From Nocardioides sp. SR21 (GTDB lineage Bacteria; Actinomycetota; Actinomycetes; Propionibacteriales; Nocardioidaceae): 64,000 nt of DNA. Numbering within the stretch: position 1 is the first letter of the stretch; the number at the start of each line of letters is the position of its first letter. The stretch spans positions 434,001-498,000 of the forward strand of contig NZ_JAKWJR010000002.1 of assembly GCF_022761125.1 (NCBI RefSeq). Reading direction: 5' to 3'. The notes beneath the pieces were generated by a model that was not told where the DNA came from, did not search any database, and saw only the letters and a list, made by a program, of their open reading frames with translations. Below, one piece after another: positions 49,937-59,934 of the stretch. Made by a program: the position numbers and the translations under genes.

Positions 49937-52900
49937 ATGACTGCCACTCTCGGAACCGATCGCCCGGTCACCTCAGCTCCTCGTCCGCCCCTCCCTCCCG
50001 AGCGGACCGTCACCTGGCGTCGGCTCCGCGGCCCGGTCGCCACGTGGTCGCTGGTCGCCGCCGGCATCGCCGCGATCAGCACCTCCCTCGGGTCGCTGGT
50101 CGCGGGTCGCCTCGCTGAGTCCGCCACCTCCGAGCTGGTCGAGCTCCTGGCGCTGCTCGTCATCGGCGCGGCGGTGCTCGACACCGCCGCGCGCACCCTG
50201 TGGGCCGGCGTCGTCGACCGCGCCGAGGGCCGGCTCCGCGCCGACCTGCTCGACGCCGCGATGCACCAGCCGCTCGCGGTGCTCACCGAGCAGGCGGTCG
50301 GCGAGGTGCTCGACCGCGTCGACGACGACACCCACGAGGTCGGCAGCCTGCTGCGGCAGAGCGGCTGGCAGGCGATCCGCACGGCCCTCGCCGCCGGCCC
50401 GCTCTGGATCGTCGCCGGTGTCACGTGGTGGCCGGCGTTCCTGCTGTTCCCGCTCGCGGGGGTCGGTGCGGTCGCGGTCGCGTGGCGGCTGCTCCCGCAG
50501 GTCGCCGCCCGCAAGGTCGAGGAGGAGGCGGCCTGGACCGACCATGCCGCCGCCATGGAGGAGGGCGTCGCCGGGCGCGACGACCTGCGCGCCAGCCTGG
50601 GCCAGGCACACGTGCTGCGCCGCTGCGTCGAGCTCGCCTCCCTGGTCCACCGCCGGTTCGCCGTGGTGCTCGGTCTCGAGGCGCGGATCGGCCGGCGCAC
50701 CGGCACGCTGCTGCACGGCGTCCTCGCCGCCACCGCCCTGATCGGGGTCGTGCTGGTCGTCAACGGCCGCCTCGACACCGCGGCGCTGGTGACGCTCTAC
50801 CTCGTCACCACGATGTTCGTGGGCCAGGTCGACATGCTCGCGCGGCACCTGCCGGACCTGCAGGCCGGCTTCGGCGCCGTGCTCCGGCTGCGCGACCTGC
50901 TCGGCTCCGAGCCCGAGCCGGTCGGTGGCGCCGACCTGCCCGAAGGTGCGCTCGAGGTCCAGTTCCGCGACCTCCACTTCGCGTACGTCGAGGGTCGCTT
51001 CGCGCTCCAGCACGTCGACCTGCACGTCCCCGCCGGCACGACCTGCGCGCTGGTCGGGCGCACCGGGTCCGGCAAGTCCACGCTGGCGTCGCTGCTGTCC
51101 CGTGCCGTCGAGCCCGAGCCCGGATCGGTCTTCCTCGGCGGCGTCGACGTACTCGATCTCGACCTGCAGCAGCTGCGCTCGTCGGTCGGCGTCGTCACCC
51201 AGCGCACCGAGATCCTGGCCGGCACGCTCGCCGAGAACATCACGCTCTTCCAGCCGGTCCCGCGCGCCGACGTCGAGGCCGCGGTCACCGAGCTCGGGCT
51301 CGACGCCTGGGTCGCCGGCCTGCCCGACGGCCTCGACACCCTCCTCGGCCCGGGCGGCACCACGCTCTCGTCCGGGGAGGAGCAACTGGTCGCGTTCGCC
51401 CGGCTGCTCGTGCGCCACGTGCGCGTCGTCGTCCTCGACGAGGCGACCGCACGGATGGACCCGGTCACCGAGGGCCACGTCGTGCGCGCCTCCGAACGGC
51501 TGCTCGCCGGACGCACCGGCATCCTCGTCGCCCACCGGCTCTCGACCACCGAGCGGGCCGAGCAGGTCGCGGTCCTCGACGGCGGCCGGGTCGTGCAGCG
51601 CGGCTCGCGCGCGGTGCTCGCGGCCGAGCCCGGCCCGTTCCGCTCCCTGCTGGACGCCTCTGCCGAGGACGAGGTCCTGCGCCCCGCCGACGAGGCCGTC
51701 CGGGGCCAGGTCGGCACCGTTCGGCGTACCGGCGAGGTGCCTCCGCCACCGCAGCTCCGCGACGCGCCCAGCCTGTCGCGGGCGACGTTCTCCGCGATGA
51801 CCATCGAGCCGAAGTGGGGACTGGTCAGCGTCGTGCTGTTCCTGTTCTCAGCACTCACCGGCGCGCTCGGCGCGGTGAGCGCCTGGATCTGGGGCCACCT
51901 GGTCGCCTCGCTGCAGGACGGCCAGACCCCGACCGGTCTGACCGCGGCGCTGGTGTTCTCCCTCATGCTGTCGCCGCTGCTGCTCGCCGAGGCGTTCCGC
52001 CGCTACCCGCGCTGGTGGATCTCGGTGATGCTGCGCGTGCGCACGTCCGTGCTCGCCGGTCAGACCTCGCAGCACCGGCTGGAGCGCACGCCCCCGGGCG
52101 AGGTGGTCGCGCGCACCATGGATGCCGACCGGCTCGCGCGCTACTCCGACCGCTGGATCGACTTCGTCAACGGCTTCCTGATCGCCGGGGTCACGGCCCT
52201 GGTCGCGCAGAGCTTCCTGGCCGGTGGCGTGCTGCTGATCGTGATGGTGGGCTCGGCGCTGGCGTCCTCGCTCGGCCGCAAGATCGCCGGTCGTTCGGCC
52301 GCGGCGTCCGCCACCGCCCGGGCAGGGTTCGGCAGGTCGCTGGTGTCCGCGCTCGACTCCGTGCGCACCGTGAAGCTCGCCGCCTCGACCCCGAGCGTGC
52401 ACGCGCACCTGCGCGAGGTCGACGGCGGCAGGGTGGACGCCGCGGTGCGTGAGCACCGCGTCCAGGCGCTGCTCGACGGCGTACCCATCGTGATGGTCCA
52501 GTGCGGCGTGGTCGCGGCTTGGGCCGTGCTGGTCGCCGGCGGCTGGGGCCTGGCCACCGCGCTGCTGGTGGCGACCGCGGTCAACGGCTTCGACTGGTTC
52601 GGCCGGGTCGCCGGCGCCGTGGTCACCGAGGCTCCCGGCGTCCGCGCCTGGATGCGGACGACGAGTGGGCTGGCCGGCGGCGGCGACCTGATGCACCTGC
52701 CCGAGGGCGTCGACCTCGTCGCCGGCGCCTCGCCCGCGCCCGAGCCGGGCGCCCGCGACCCGCTGCGCAGCCTCGAGCTGCGCGGCCTGACCGCGGTGCA
52801 CGACGACGGCACGATCGGCGTGAGCGACGTCGACCTGACCGTCGGCTCGCAGGAGCTGGTGCTGCTGCTGGGCCAGGTCGGCTCCGGCAAGTCCAGCCTG

Positions 52901-53446
52901 CTGTCCGCGCTGGCCGGGCTGATCTCCAGCACCGGCGAGATCTCCTGGAACGGCGATCCGGTCGGGGACCAGCAGGTGTTCCTGCGTCCGGGCCGGGTCG
53001 CGCACGTCGCGCAGGTGCCGCGGGTGCTGTCGGACACGTTCGCCGACAACGTGCGCCTCGACCACCCCGACCGCCAGGTCATGCCAGCGGTCGAGACCGC
53101 GCGCCTCGCCCAGGACGTCGAGTCCGCGGGCGGTCCGGACGCCCTCGTCGGGCACCGGGGAGTGCGGCTGTCCGGTGGTCAGGTGCAGCGGCTCGCGCTC
53201 GCCCGCGGTCTCGCCTGCGACGCCGAGCTGCTGCTCGCCGACGACGTGTCGTCCGCCCTCGACGCCGCCACCGAGATCGAGCTCTGGACCGCCCTGCGCG
53301 AGCGCGGCGCCACGGTCATCGGCGCGACGTCGAAGCGCGCCGCGCTGGTCCAGGCCGACCGCGTCGTCGTGCTCGTCGAGGGCCGCGTCGCCGCGGTCGG
53401 ACCGTGGTCGGAGCTGGCCGACCGCTGGGGTCACCTGGCGGGCTAG
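49937..53446 (+). CDS. Fused asymmetric ABC exporter (TMD-NBD-TMD-NBD)
   Basis: 1169 residues, two ABC half-transporters in one chain. Half 1: six transmembrane helices (about 30-300), Walker A GRTGSGKST (about 374), signature LSSGEEQ (about 476), Walker B VVVLDEAT (about 497), H-loop LVAHRLST. Half 2: helices about 610-890, Walker A GQVGSGKSS (about 978), signature LSGGQVQ, Walker B LLLADDVSSALD with Asp in place of the catalytic Glu, and ATSKRA where the H-loop His should be. Thus one ATP site is canonical and one degenerate, as in heterodimeric type IV exporters. Cargo unknown. Start ATG at 49937, weak SD. Confidence 0.93.
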   Translation: MTATLGTDRPVTSAPRPPLPPERTVTWRRLRGPVATWSLVAAGIAAISTSLGSLVAGRLAESATSELVELLALLVIGAAVLDTAARTLWAGVVDRAEGRLRADLLDAAMHQPLAVLTEQAVGEVLDRVDDDTHEVGSLLRQSGWQAIRTALAAGPLWIVAGVTWWPAFLLFPLAGVGAVAVAWRLLPQVAARKVEEEAAWTDHAAAMEEGVAGRDDLRASLGQAHVLRRCVELASLVHRRFAVVLGLEARIGRRTGTLLHGVLAATALIGVVLVVNGRLDTAALVTLYLVTTMFVGQVDMLARHLPDLQAGFGAVLRLRDLLGSEPEPVGGADLPEGALEVQFRDLHFAYVEGRFALQHVDLHVPAGTTCALVGRTGSGKSTLASLLSRAVEPEPGSVFLGGVDVLDLDLQQLRSSVGVVTQRTEILAGTLAENITLFQPVPRADVEAAVTELGLDAWVAGLPDGLDTLLGPGGTTLSSGEEQLVAFARLLVRHVRVVVLDEATARMDPVTEGHVVRASERLLAGRTGILVAHRLSTTERAEQVAVLDGGRVVQRGSRAVLAAEPGPFRSLLDASAEDEVLRPADEAVRGQVGTVRRTGEVPPPPQLRDAPSLSRATFSAMTIEPKWGLVSVVLFLFSALTGALGAVSAWIWGHLVASLQDGQTPTGLTAALVFSLMLSPLLLAEAFRRYPRWWISVMLRVRTSVLAGQTSQHRLERTPPGEVVARTMDADRLARYSDRWIDFVNGFLIAGVTALVAQSFLAGGVLLIVMVGSALASSLGRKIAGRSAAASATARAGFGRSLVSALDSVRTVKLAASTPSVHAHLREVDGGRVDAAVREHRVQALLDGVPIVMVQCGVVAAWAVLVAGGWGLATALLVATAVNGFDWFGRVAGAVVTEAPGVRAWMRTTSGLAGGGDLMHLPEGVDLVAGASPAPEPGARDPLRSLELRGLTAVHDDGTIGVSDVDLTVGSQELVLLLGQVGSGKSSLLSALAGLISSTGEISWNGDPVGDQQVFLRPGRVAHVAQVPRVLSDTFADNVRLDHPDRQVMPAVETARLAQDVESAGGPDALVGHRGVRLSGGQVQRLALARGLACDAELLLADDVSSALDAATEIELWTALRERGATVIGATSKRAALVQADRVVVLVEGRVAAVGPWSELADRWGHLAG

Positions 53447-53509
53447 GTTTCCGCCGGCCGTCCACCGGTTACCTGGGAGTGACCACCCTTCTCGGAGCGG
53501 GGGAGACGC

Positions 53510-54085
53510 ATGCGACGGCACTGGCCGATGTTCTGCGCATCACTGCTCGCGGCGACGGCGCTGGCCCTCGGCGGTTGGCTGTGGATGACGACCCGCGCGG
53601 CGGACGGTGTGGAGGTCACCTGGCGTGACGGTGACCCGACGTGCACGGGCACGACGACGAGGTCGGACGAGAGGTTCGGCACCGTCGTCGCGGCGACGTC
53701 CCAGATGCGATGCCGGTACACCATCGAGATCAGCAACGACAGCGACCGCGGCATCCACCTGGTCGAGATCGAGGCGCCGGGGGTCGGTCCCGAGACCGGC
53801 TCGGTCGTCACGGTCGATCCCACGACCAGCCCGGCTCCCGTGCCCGCCGACGACGGCCTCGACGCGGTCTACCCGCTGGACCAGGACCTCGCTCCCGGTG
53901 AGTCCACGTCGGTCGACATCGTCGTGGTGTTCCACCCGGAGGGCTGCAACGACGGCGGCACCTTCTGGATGCGTGAGTGGCCCGTGCTCAACTTCGAGAC
54001 CCTGGGCAGCAGCTTCGACCGCGCGCCGGCCGAGACGTTCGCGTTCCACCGGAACGGGAGCACGCCCGGCTGCGACGACTTCTAG
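53510..54085 (+). CDS. Membrane-anchored extracytoplasmic protein of unknown function
   Basis: 191 residues, ATG after a gcggggga SD. N-terminal hydrophobic helix (about 8-27: FCASLLAATALALGGWLWMT) likely anchors it. The rest is beta-rich with four Cys (CTG, MRCRY, GCND, GCDDF) and sequence like a DUF11/Ig-type domain (YTIEISNDSDRGIHLVEIEA). No family recognised. It follows the ABC exporter by 63 bp on the same strand; co-transcription is possible. Confidence 0.72.
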   Translation: MRRHWPMFCASLLAATALALGGWLWMTTRAADGVEVTWRDGDPTCTGTTTRSDERFGTVVAATSQMRCRYTIEISNDSDRGIHLVEIEAPGVGPETGSVVTVDPTTSPAPVPADDGLDAVYPLDQDLAPGESTSVDIVVVFHPEGCNDGGTFWMREWPVLNFETLGSSFDRAPAETFAFHRNGSTPGCDDF

Positions 54086-54091
54086 AACGGG

Positions 54092-55204
54092 TCACGCGGG
54101 TCCCGGCACGCGGACCCGGCGGACGAGCCGGGCGGGCAGCCCGACCGCGATCTCGAGCGGCCCGCGCAGCCGGAAGGCGGCGAATGCTGCCCCGATCGCG
54201 AGCAGCACGACCACGTGCTTCAGGTATGCGTGCGGAATCTCAGGCGGCCAGAAGCTCGGTGTGCGCAGGACGACGTGCAGTGAGTACAGCGTCAGGGTCA
54301 TCGCACCCGCACCGAACAGGATCGCCAGCGGCGCGGTCGCCGTGGGCGACAGGGCCTGGACGGCCAGCAGACAGAATCCGATGACGAAGATCGCGCTGCC
54401 GATCGTCTGGGCCAGGTCGAACGGCGTCGCCGAGTGCGGCGCGACGAGGAGCAGCCAGCTCCAGTCGCCGTCCGGGGGCGTGGTGCCGTACATGCCGAGG
54501 GCGTTCGCGTCCGCGACCGCGGGATCGACCAGCGACCGGGAGACCTGGGTCGCCAGGATCGCCACGCCGAGACCGCCCACGGTGAGGCCGACCAGGAGCG
54601 AGCGGTCACGGAGGTCGGCGCGGCCGAGCGCGAGCCCGGCGAACAGGTAGGCGAGCCACGGAACGACCGGGTAGTAGCCGGTGAACAGCAGCTCGCTCGC
54701 CAGTTGCCACGGATCCGCGAGCTGGCCGAACGTCGGGCTCGCGTAGCCGCGCTCGGGCAACGCCGGTCGGACCAGGTGGGAGAGGACCGGCGCGACGACC
54801 ACCCAGACGACGGCGAGCAGCGCCAGCGCGCGGGCGCCCAGGAACGTGAACGGGAGTCCGAGCACGAACAGCACGCCGTAGTAGGTGAGGATGATCGCCA
54901 GCCCGCTCTCCAAGCCGCCGAGCGCGAGCCCGAGCGCAGCGATCAGCAGGGCACGGACCCCGATCGCCACCGCGCGCAGGCCGGCGGCGCGGCCCCGCAG
55001 CGGCTCCCGGGTCATCAGGGCGAGGCTCACTCCGGCGAGGACCGCGAAGAGGGCCGATGCCCGTCCGCCCGCCAGCCACTGCCCGAAGCTCAGGTCCCCG
55101 GACGGCGTCCGCTCGTCGAGCATGTGCGTGGCCACCATGCCGAGCAGCGCCAGGCAGCGCGCGATGTCGAGGCCGATCAGCCGCCCACCCGCCCGCGCTG
55201 CCAT
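54092..55204 (-). CDS. Membrane acyltransferase-like protein (HGSNAT/DUF1624-like)
   Basis: 370 residues with about nine to ten transmembrane helices. It begins RLIGLDIARCLALLGMVATH, matching the RxxGLDIARxxAxxGMVxxH signature of the heparan-alpha-glucosaminide N-acetyltransferase-like DUF1624/DUF418 proteins, including the His at the membrane face. Such proteins acetylate sugars across the membrane, but bacterial substrates are mostly unknown. The start is fixed by a leaderless -10. Convergent with the 53510 gene (6 bp apart). Confidence 0.82.
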   Translation of the reverse strand: MAARAGGRLIGLDIARCLALLGMVATHMLDERTPSGDLSFGQWLAGGRASALFAVLAGVSLALMTREPLRGRAAGLRAVAIGVRALLIAALGLALGGLESGLAIILTYYGVLFVLGLPFTFLGARALALLAVVWVVVAPVLSHLVRPALPERGYASPTFGQLADPWQLASELLFTGYYPVVPWLAYLFAGLALGRADLRDRSLLVGLTVGGLGVAILATQVSRSLVDPAVADANALGMYGTTPPDGDWSWLLLVAPHSATPFDLAQTIGSAIFVIGFCLLAVQALSPTATAPLAILFGAGAMTLTLYSLHVVLRTPSFWPPEIPHAYLKHVVVLLAIGAAFAAFRLRGPLEIAVGLPARLVRRVRVPGPA

Positions 55205-55210
55205 GCGACC

Positions 55211-55216
55211 ACGGTA
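55211..55216 (-). promoter_or_regulatory. -10 element TACCGT, leaderless start of the acyltransferase-like gene
   Basis: On the minus strand TACCGT ends 6 nt before the ATG at 55204; no SD. Confidence 0.6.
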
Positions 55217-55225
55217 GGCGGCGGG

Positions 55226-55678
55226 TCAGACCTCGTTCGTCGCGTCGTACACCCAGGACGTGTCGGCGGTGGCCAGCCCTTCGACCCACGATGCCGGCGC
55301 GGCGTTCATGATCGCGCCGTAGTCCCAGTAGTCCTTCCAGAGGCAGACCCTGCCGTCGCGCACCCGGTGAACGGTGACGAACGCGAGCGTGACGACCTCG
55401 CCGGTCGGGAACGTCCACGTCTCGGTGTGCTCGTACATCGCGTTGCCGTCGGCGTCGGCGACGAGCAGCCCGTCGTGGTTCTCGTACGCCGAGAGCCCGC
55501 CCCAGCCGACCTGCAGCCGCTTGGCGATGTCGGCCGGCCCGCGGGCCGCGAGCGACGGCCCGACGGGCATGTCGAGGTAGATGCAGTCGTCGGTCACCCA
55601 GTCGGCGATGCCGTCGTAGTCGCGGGCGGACAGCGTCCGCCAGAGGCCGCGCACGGCCTCCTCGGGGGTGCGGGTCAC
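55226..55678 (-). CDS. SnoaL-like / limonene-epoxide-hydrolase-type small protein
   Basis: 150 residues from a GTG that overlaps the deacylase stop (GTGA). NTF2-like fold: AVRGLWRTLSARDYDGIADW, then VTDDCIYLDMPVGPSLAARG, and the beta sheet VTLAFVTVHRVRDGRVCLWKDYWD. Asp residues in the pocket (YLDMP, WKDYWD) resemble limonene-1,2-epoxide hydrolase and SnoaL. Translational coupling with the D-aminoacylase-like gene implies a shared pathway. Substrate unknown. Confidence 0.82.
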   Translation of the reverse strand: MTRTPEEAVRGLWRTLSARDYDGIADWVTDDCIYLDMPVGPSLAARGPADIAKRLQVGWGGLSAYENHDGLLVADADGNAMYEHTETWTFPTGEVVTLAFVTVHRVRDGRVCLWKDYWDYGAIMNAAPASWVEGLATADTSWVYDATNEV

Positions 55679-57447
55679 GAGGCGGCGACCGTGGCGCGGG
55701 AGTCCTGCTCGGCCCGCAGGAACTGGCCGGTGCGCTCGCGGCCGACGATCTCGGTGGGCTCGCCGTCGGCCACCACGCGCCGGCCCGCGATGAACACGGC
55801 GGGTACGGCGGCGTCGTTCCGGTTCACCATCCGCGAGAGGTTGCCGTACTGCTCGACCGGGCTCTCGTGGTAGCTCTCCAGGCTGGCGTCGAGCCGCTCC
55901 GGGTCGATGACCACGATGTCGGCGCGGTCGCCCTCGCGCAGGAAGCCCGCGTCGATGCGGTACCACTCGCCGAGCTCGCCGGTGAGCCGGTGGATCGCCT
56001 GCTCGGTGGTCATGAACGGCTTGCCCTGGATCTCGGCGTCGCGGACGTGCTTGAGCAGCCTCAGCGCGAAGTTGTAGAACGCCATGTTCCGTAGGTGCGC
56101 GCCGGCGTCGGAGAAGCCGACCTGGATGCCGGGGTCGGCGGCCAGCTTCTTGAGCACCTCGGGGCGGTGGTTGCTGATCGTCGTACGCCACCGGATGTCC
56201 GTGCCGTGCTCGAGCACGAGGTCGAGGAACGCGTCGACGGGGTGCTTGCCGCCGCGCTCGTCGCCGACCTGGCCGAACGACTTGCCGACCACCGACGCGT
56301 CGGGGCAGGCCACGATCTCGGCGTCGTAGAAGTCGCGGTGCCAGACGCGCGGGCCGTACTTGCTCTCGTAGTCCTTGCGGAACTTCTTGCGGTACTCCTC
56401 GTCGCGCATCAGCTCGTCGCGCGCGATCTTCTCCTGGATGTGCAGCGCCATCGCACCGGAGCCGAACTCCTCGAAGATCACCAGGTCGATGCCGTCGGCG
56501 TACACCTCGAACGGCACCGGTAGGTGCTGCCAGCGGAAGTCCGCGCCCATCTTGTTGACGACGTTCGCGATCGGTCGCATCAGGTGGATCACGAACGGGA
56601 TCGCCTTGATGTCGGCGGCCGACAGCAGGCTGGTGCGCAGCGGTGCCTTGCCGAACCACCCGATGGAGCCGAGCGCCTGCACGCCGATCGTGTGCGGGTG
56701 GCTGGCGTCCGGGCCGGCCTGCAGCGCGCGCCTGCGGCTGCGCAGGATCTTGCGCAGGCCGCGCATCTCCTTGCCCTTGGCGTACGTCGAGGGCAGCGTG
56801 CGCGAGCGGCAGAGGTCACCGTCGACCTTGTCGAACAGCAGCTGCTGGGCGGACATGCCGACGAAGCCGGCGTCCAGCGCCTCGGTGAGCATCCGCTCCA
56901 TCCGCGCCTGCTCGCTGCGCGAGGGCTTGACCTCCTTGCGGGTCGCGCGGTCCAGGCCCATGGTCGCGGTGCGCATGTCGGAGTGGCCGACGAACGCCGC
57001 GAGGTTCGGGCCGAGCGGCAGCGACTCGAGCATCTCGACGTACTGCTCGGCGTTGTTCCAGCTCTTGTGCTCGTCGACCGCGCGGATCACGTGCTGGCGC
57101 GGGATCGCCTCGACGCGACCGAACAGGTCGCCCGCGTCGACGCCGCCGACGTGGACCGTGGACAGGGAGCACGAGCCCAGCAGCAGCGTGGTGACACCGT
57201 GGCGCACCGACTCCGGCAGGCCCGGGCCGTCGAGCACCTCGATGTCGTAGTGCGTGTGGATGTCGACGAACCCCGGCAGCACCCACTGGCCGGCCGCGTC
57301 GACGACCTCGGGGCAGCCCGTCTCGTCGAGCGCCTCCGCCGAGACGACCGCGACCCGGCCGTCCTTGATGCCGAGGTTCCGGATCGCGGAGGCCGCGCCC
57401 GTCCCGTCGAACCAGCGCCCGCCCTTGATGATGGTGTCGTAGGTCAC
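55675..57447 (-). CDS. N-acyl-D-amino-acid deacylase-like amidohydrolase
   Basis: 590 residues. YDTIIKGGRWFDGTGAASAI, metal motif VLPGFVDIHTHYDIEVLDGP (His-x-His), HGVTTLLLGSCSLS, AFVGHSDMRTATMG, and late GFSDAGAHLRNMAFYNFALR and ADIVVIDPERLD. It matches the D-aminoacylase/N-acyl-D-Glu deacylase branch of the amidohydrolases. Family members remove N-acyl groups from D-amino acids; many actinobacterial relatives act on other amides. GTG start at 57447; TAGAAC about 18 nt upstream could be a -10. Coupled to the SnoaL-like gene. Confidence 0.85.
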   Translation of the reverse strand: MTYDTIIKGGRWFDGTGAASAIRNLGIKDGRVAVVSAEALDETGCPEVVDAAGQWVLPGFVDIHTHYDIEVLDGPGLPESVRHGVTTLLLGSCSLSTVHVGGVDAGDLFGRVEAIPRQHVIRAVDEHKSWNNAEQYVEMLESLPLGPNLAAFVGHSDMRTATMGLDRATRKEVKPSRSEQARMERMLTEALDAGFVGMSAQQLLFDKVDGDLCRSRTLPSTYAKGKEMRGLRKILRSRRRALQAGPDASHPHTIGVQALGSIGWFGKAPLRTSLLSAADIKAIPFVIHLMRPIANVVNKMGADFRWQHLPVPFEVYADGIDLVIFEEFGSGAMALHIQEKIARDELMRDEEYRKKFRKDYESKYGPRVWHRDFYDAEIVACPDASVVGKSFGQVGDERGGKHPVDAFLDLVLEHGTDIRWRTTISNHRPEVLKKLAADPGIQVGFSDAGAHLRNMAFYNFALRLLKHVRDAEIQGKPFMTTEQAIHRLTGELGEWYRIDAGFLREGDRADIVVIDPERLDASLESYHESPVEQYGNLSRMVNRNDAAVPAVFIAGRRVVADGEPTEIVGRERTGQFLRAEQDSRATVAAS

Positions 57448-57479
57448 AAGGGCATGGAACAGGTTCTAGTTGACGCGCG

Positions 57480-58799
57480 TCAAGTGGTTGCGGCGAATGC
57501 CTCCGCGACCACGTCGAACGCCTCGCCGAGCAGCCCGTCGCTGATCGCCAGCGGAGGCAGGAACCGGAAGACGTTGCCCCAGGTGCCGCAGGTCAGCGTG
57601 ACGACGCCGTTCTGGTGGCAGTACGCCGACACCGCGGCCGTGCGGACCGGGTCGGGGTCGGTCGTCCCCGGCTTGCAGAGCTCGATCGCCATCATCGCGC
57701 CGCGGCCGCGGACGTCCGCGATCACGTCGTGCTGGGCGGCCAGCTCGCCGAGGCGGGTGGCCATGATCGCGCCCAGTTCGCGGGCGCGGGCGTCGAGGAC
57801 CTCGGTGCGCATCTCCTCGATCGCGCCGAGCGCGGCGGCACAGGCCACCGGGTTGCCGCCGTACGTGCCGCCGAGGCCGCCGACGTGGACGCTGTCCATC
57901 AGCTCGGCGCGGCCGGTCACCGCGGCCAGCGGCAGGCCGCCGGCCATGCCCTTCGCGGTCGTGACCAGGTCAGGAACGACGTCCTCGTGGTCGGCGGCGA
58001 ACCAGTCGCCGGTGCGGCAGAAGCCGGTCTGGATCTCGTCGGCGATGAACACGATGCCGTTCTCCTCGGCCCACGCGGCCAGCGCGGGGAGGAAGCCGGG
58101 CGCCGGCACCACGAAGCCGCCCTCGCCCTGGATCGGCTCGATCACCAGGCAGGCGAGGTTCGTCGCCCCCACCTGCTTGTCGAGCACGTCGATCGCGCGG
58201 GCCGCCGCCTGCTCGCCGGTGAGCCCGTCGCGCAGCGGGTACGACATCGGGGCGCGGTAGACCTCGCCGGCGAACGGGCCGAAGCCGTTCTTGTACGGCA
58301 TGTTCTTCGCCGTCATCGCCATCGTCAGGTTGGTGCGCCCGTGGTACGCGTGGTCGAACACGCCGACCGCGTCCCGGCCGGTCGCGACGCGGGCGATCTT
58401 GACGGCGTTCTCGACCGCCTCGGCGCCGGAGTTGAACAGCGCGGACTTCTTCGCGTGGTCGCCCGGCGTCAGCTCGGCCAGCGCTGCGCACACGTCGACG
58501 TAGCCGTCGTACGGCGTGACCATGAAGCAGGTGTGCGTGAACGCCGCGACCTGCTCCTGCACGTTGCGCACGACGGTCGGCGCAGCGTTGCCGACGGTGG
58601 TCACCGCGATGCCGGAGCCGAGGTCGATGAGGTGGTTGCCGTCGACGTCGACGAGCACGCCGCCGCCCGCCTCGACGATGAAGACGGGGAGCGTCGTGCC
58701 GACGCCGTCGGCGACGTGCGCCTTCTTGCGGTCGAGCCGCTCGAGCGAGCCGGGGCCGGGGATCTCGGTGACGAGGCGACGTTCCTGCGCGATGCTCAT
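57480..58799 (-). CDS. gabT: 4-aminobutyrate aminotransferase
   Basis: 439 residues from the ATG at 58799. Class [75 protein letters not shown] and PLP lysine in [18 protein letters not shown]. It resembles GabT, transferring the amino group of GABA to 2-oxoglutarate to give succinic semialdehyde. It can complete breakdown of polyamines made into GABA by the cluster at 33-46 kb, although no succinate-semialdehyde dehydrogenase is adjacent. Divergent from dxr, 31 bp between starts; own leaderless promoter. Confidence 0.92.
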   Translation of the reverse strand: MSIAQERRLVTEIPGPGSLERLDRKKAHVADGVGTTLPVFIVEAGGGVLVDVDGNHLIDLGSGIAVTTVGNAAPTVVRNVQEQVAAFTHTCFMVTPYDGYVDVCAALAELTPGDHAKKSALFNSGAEAVENAVKIARVATGRDAVGVFDHAYHGRTNLTMAMTAKNMPYKNGFGPFAGEVYRAPMSYPLRDGLTGEQAAARAIDVLDKQVGATNLACLVIEPIQGEGGFVVPAPGFLPALAAWAEENGIVFIADEIQTGFCRTGDWFAADHEDVVPDLVTTAKGMAGGLPLAAVTGRAELMDSVHVGGLGGTYGGNPVACAAALGAIEEMRTEVLDARARELGAIMATRLGELAAQHDVIADVRGRGAMMAIELCKPGTTDPDPVRTAAVSAYCHQNGVVTLTCGTWGNVFRFLPPLAISDGLLGEAFDVVAEAFAATT

Positions 58800-58805
58800 G
58801 TTGGG

Positions 58806-58811
58806 AGCGTA
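58806..58811 (-). promoter_or_regulatory. -10 element TACGCT, leaderless start of gabT
   Basis: On the minus strand TACGCT ends 6 nt before the ATG at 58799; no SD. Confidence 0.65.
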
Positions 58812-58830
58812 GTGCGGGAGACTGGGTGAC

Positions 58831-59934
58831 GTGAGTGGCCTTCCTAGGGACATCGTCCTCCTCGGCAGCACCGGCTCCATCGGCACCCAGGCCCTGGACC
58901 TGGTCCGGGCGAACCCGGACCGGTTCCGCGTGGTCGGGCTGACCGCCGGTGGCTCCAACCCGGAGCTGTTCGAGGCGCAGGTCGCGGAGTTCGCGCCGGC
59001 GTACTCCGGCCTGGGTGAGGAGGCCTCGGTCGAGGCCGCGTCGCGCGAGTGCGACGTCGTCCTCAACGGCATCACGGGCGCGGTCGGCCTGCGGCCGACC
59101 CTCGCCGCGCTCGACGCCGGCAACGTGCTCGCGCTGGCCAACAAGGAGTCGCTGATCATGGGCGGCCCGCTGGTGCTCGACCGTGCCAAGCCCGGCCAGA
59201 TCGTGCCGGTCGACTCCGAGCACAGCGCGCTCGCGCAGTGCCTGCGCGGTGGTACGCCGGACGAGGTACGCCGGCTCGTGCTGACCGCGAGCGGCGGACC
59301 GTTCCGCGGCCGGACCCGCGCCGAGCTCGAGCAGGTGACCGTCGAGCAGGCGCTGGCGCACCCGACGTGGGACATGGGCCCGGTGATCACGATCAACTCC
59401 GCGACTCTGGTCAACAAGGGCCTCGAGGTGATCGAGGCGCACCTGCTGTTCGGGATCCCGTTCGACCGGATCGAGGTCGTCGTGCACCCGACGTCGGTGG
59501 TGCACTCGATGGTCGAGTTCGTCGACGGCTCCACGCTGGTCCAGGCGAGCCCGCCGACCATGCTGATCCCGATCGCGCTCGGCCTGGCGTGGCCCGAGCG
59601 GGTGCCGGACGCCGCGCCCTCGGTCGACTGGACGAAGCCGGAGACGTGGGAGTTCTTCCCCCTCGACGACGAGGCCTTCCCGGCGGTCGCGCTGGCGCGC
59701 GAGGCGGGGGAGCGCGGCGGCACCGCGCCGGCGATCTACAACGCGGCCAACGAGGTGTGCGTCGACGCCTTCCGACGGGGGCTGCTCAGGTTCGTGGACA
59801 TCGTGCCGACGGTTCAGACAACTCTCAGGCGGGACGACGTACCCTCGTACGGGCAGGCGATGACGGTTGAGGACGTCCTCGCCGCCGATGCGTGGGCTCG
59901 GAACACCGCCCTCGCCCTGATCGAAGGACGTTGA
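58831..59934 (+). CDS. dxr: 1-deoxy-D-xylulose 5-phosphate reductoisomerase
   Basis: 367 residues from a GTG. NADPH loop [29 protein letters not shown], metal-binding [24 protein letters not shown], and [28 protein letters not shown]. It commits DXP to 2-C-methylerythritol 4-phosphate in the non-mevalonate isoprenoid pathway. It overlaps the protease gene by 1 nt (TGATG) and shares the locus with ispG, the penultimate step. Confidence 0.96.
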   Translation: MSGLPRDIVLLGSTGSIGTQALDLVRANPDRFRVVGLTAGGSNPELFEAQVAEFAPAYSGLGEEASVEAASRECDVVLNGITGAVGLRPTLAALDAGNVLALANKESLIMGGPLVLDRAKPGQIVPVDSEHSALAQCLRGGTPDEVRRLVLTASGGPFRGRTRAELEQVTVEQALAHPTWDMGPVITINSATLVNKGLEVIEAHLLFGIPFDRIEVVVHPTSVVHSMVEFVDGSTLVQASPPTMLIPIALGLAWPERVPDAAPSVDWTKPETWEFFPLDDEAFPAVALAREAGERGGTAPAIYNAANEVCVDAFRRGLLRFVDIVPTVQTTLRRDDVPSYGQAMTVEDVLAADAWARNTALALIEGR

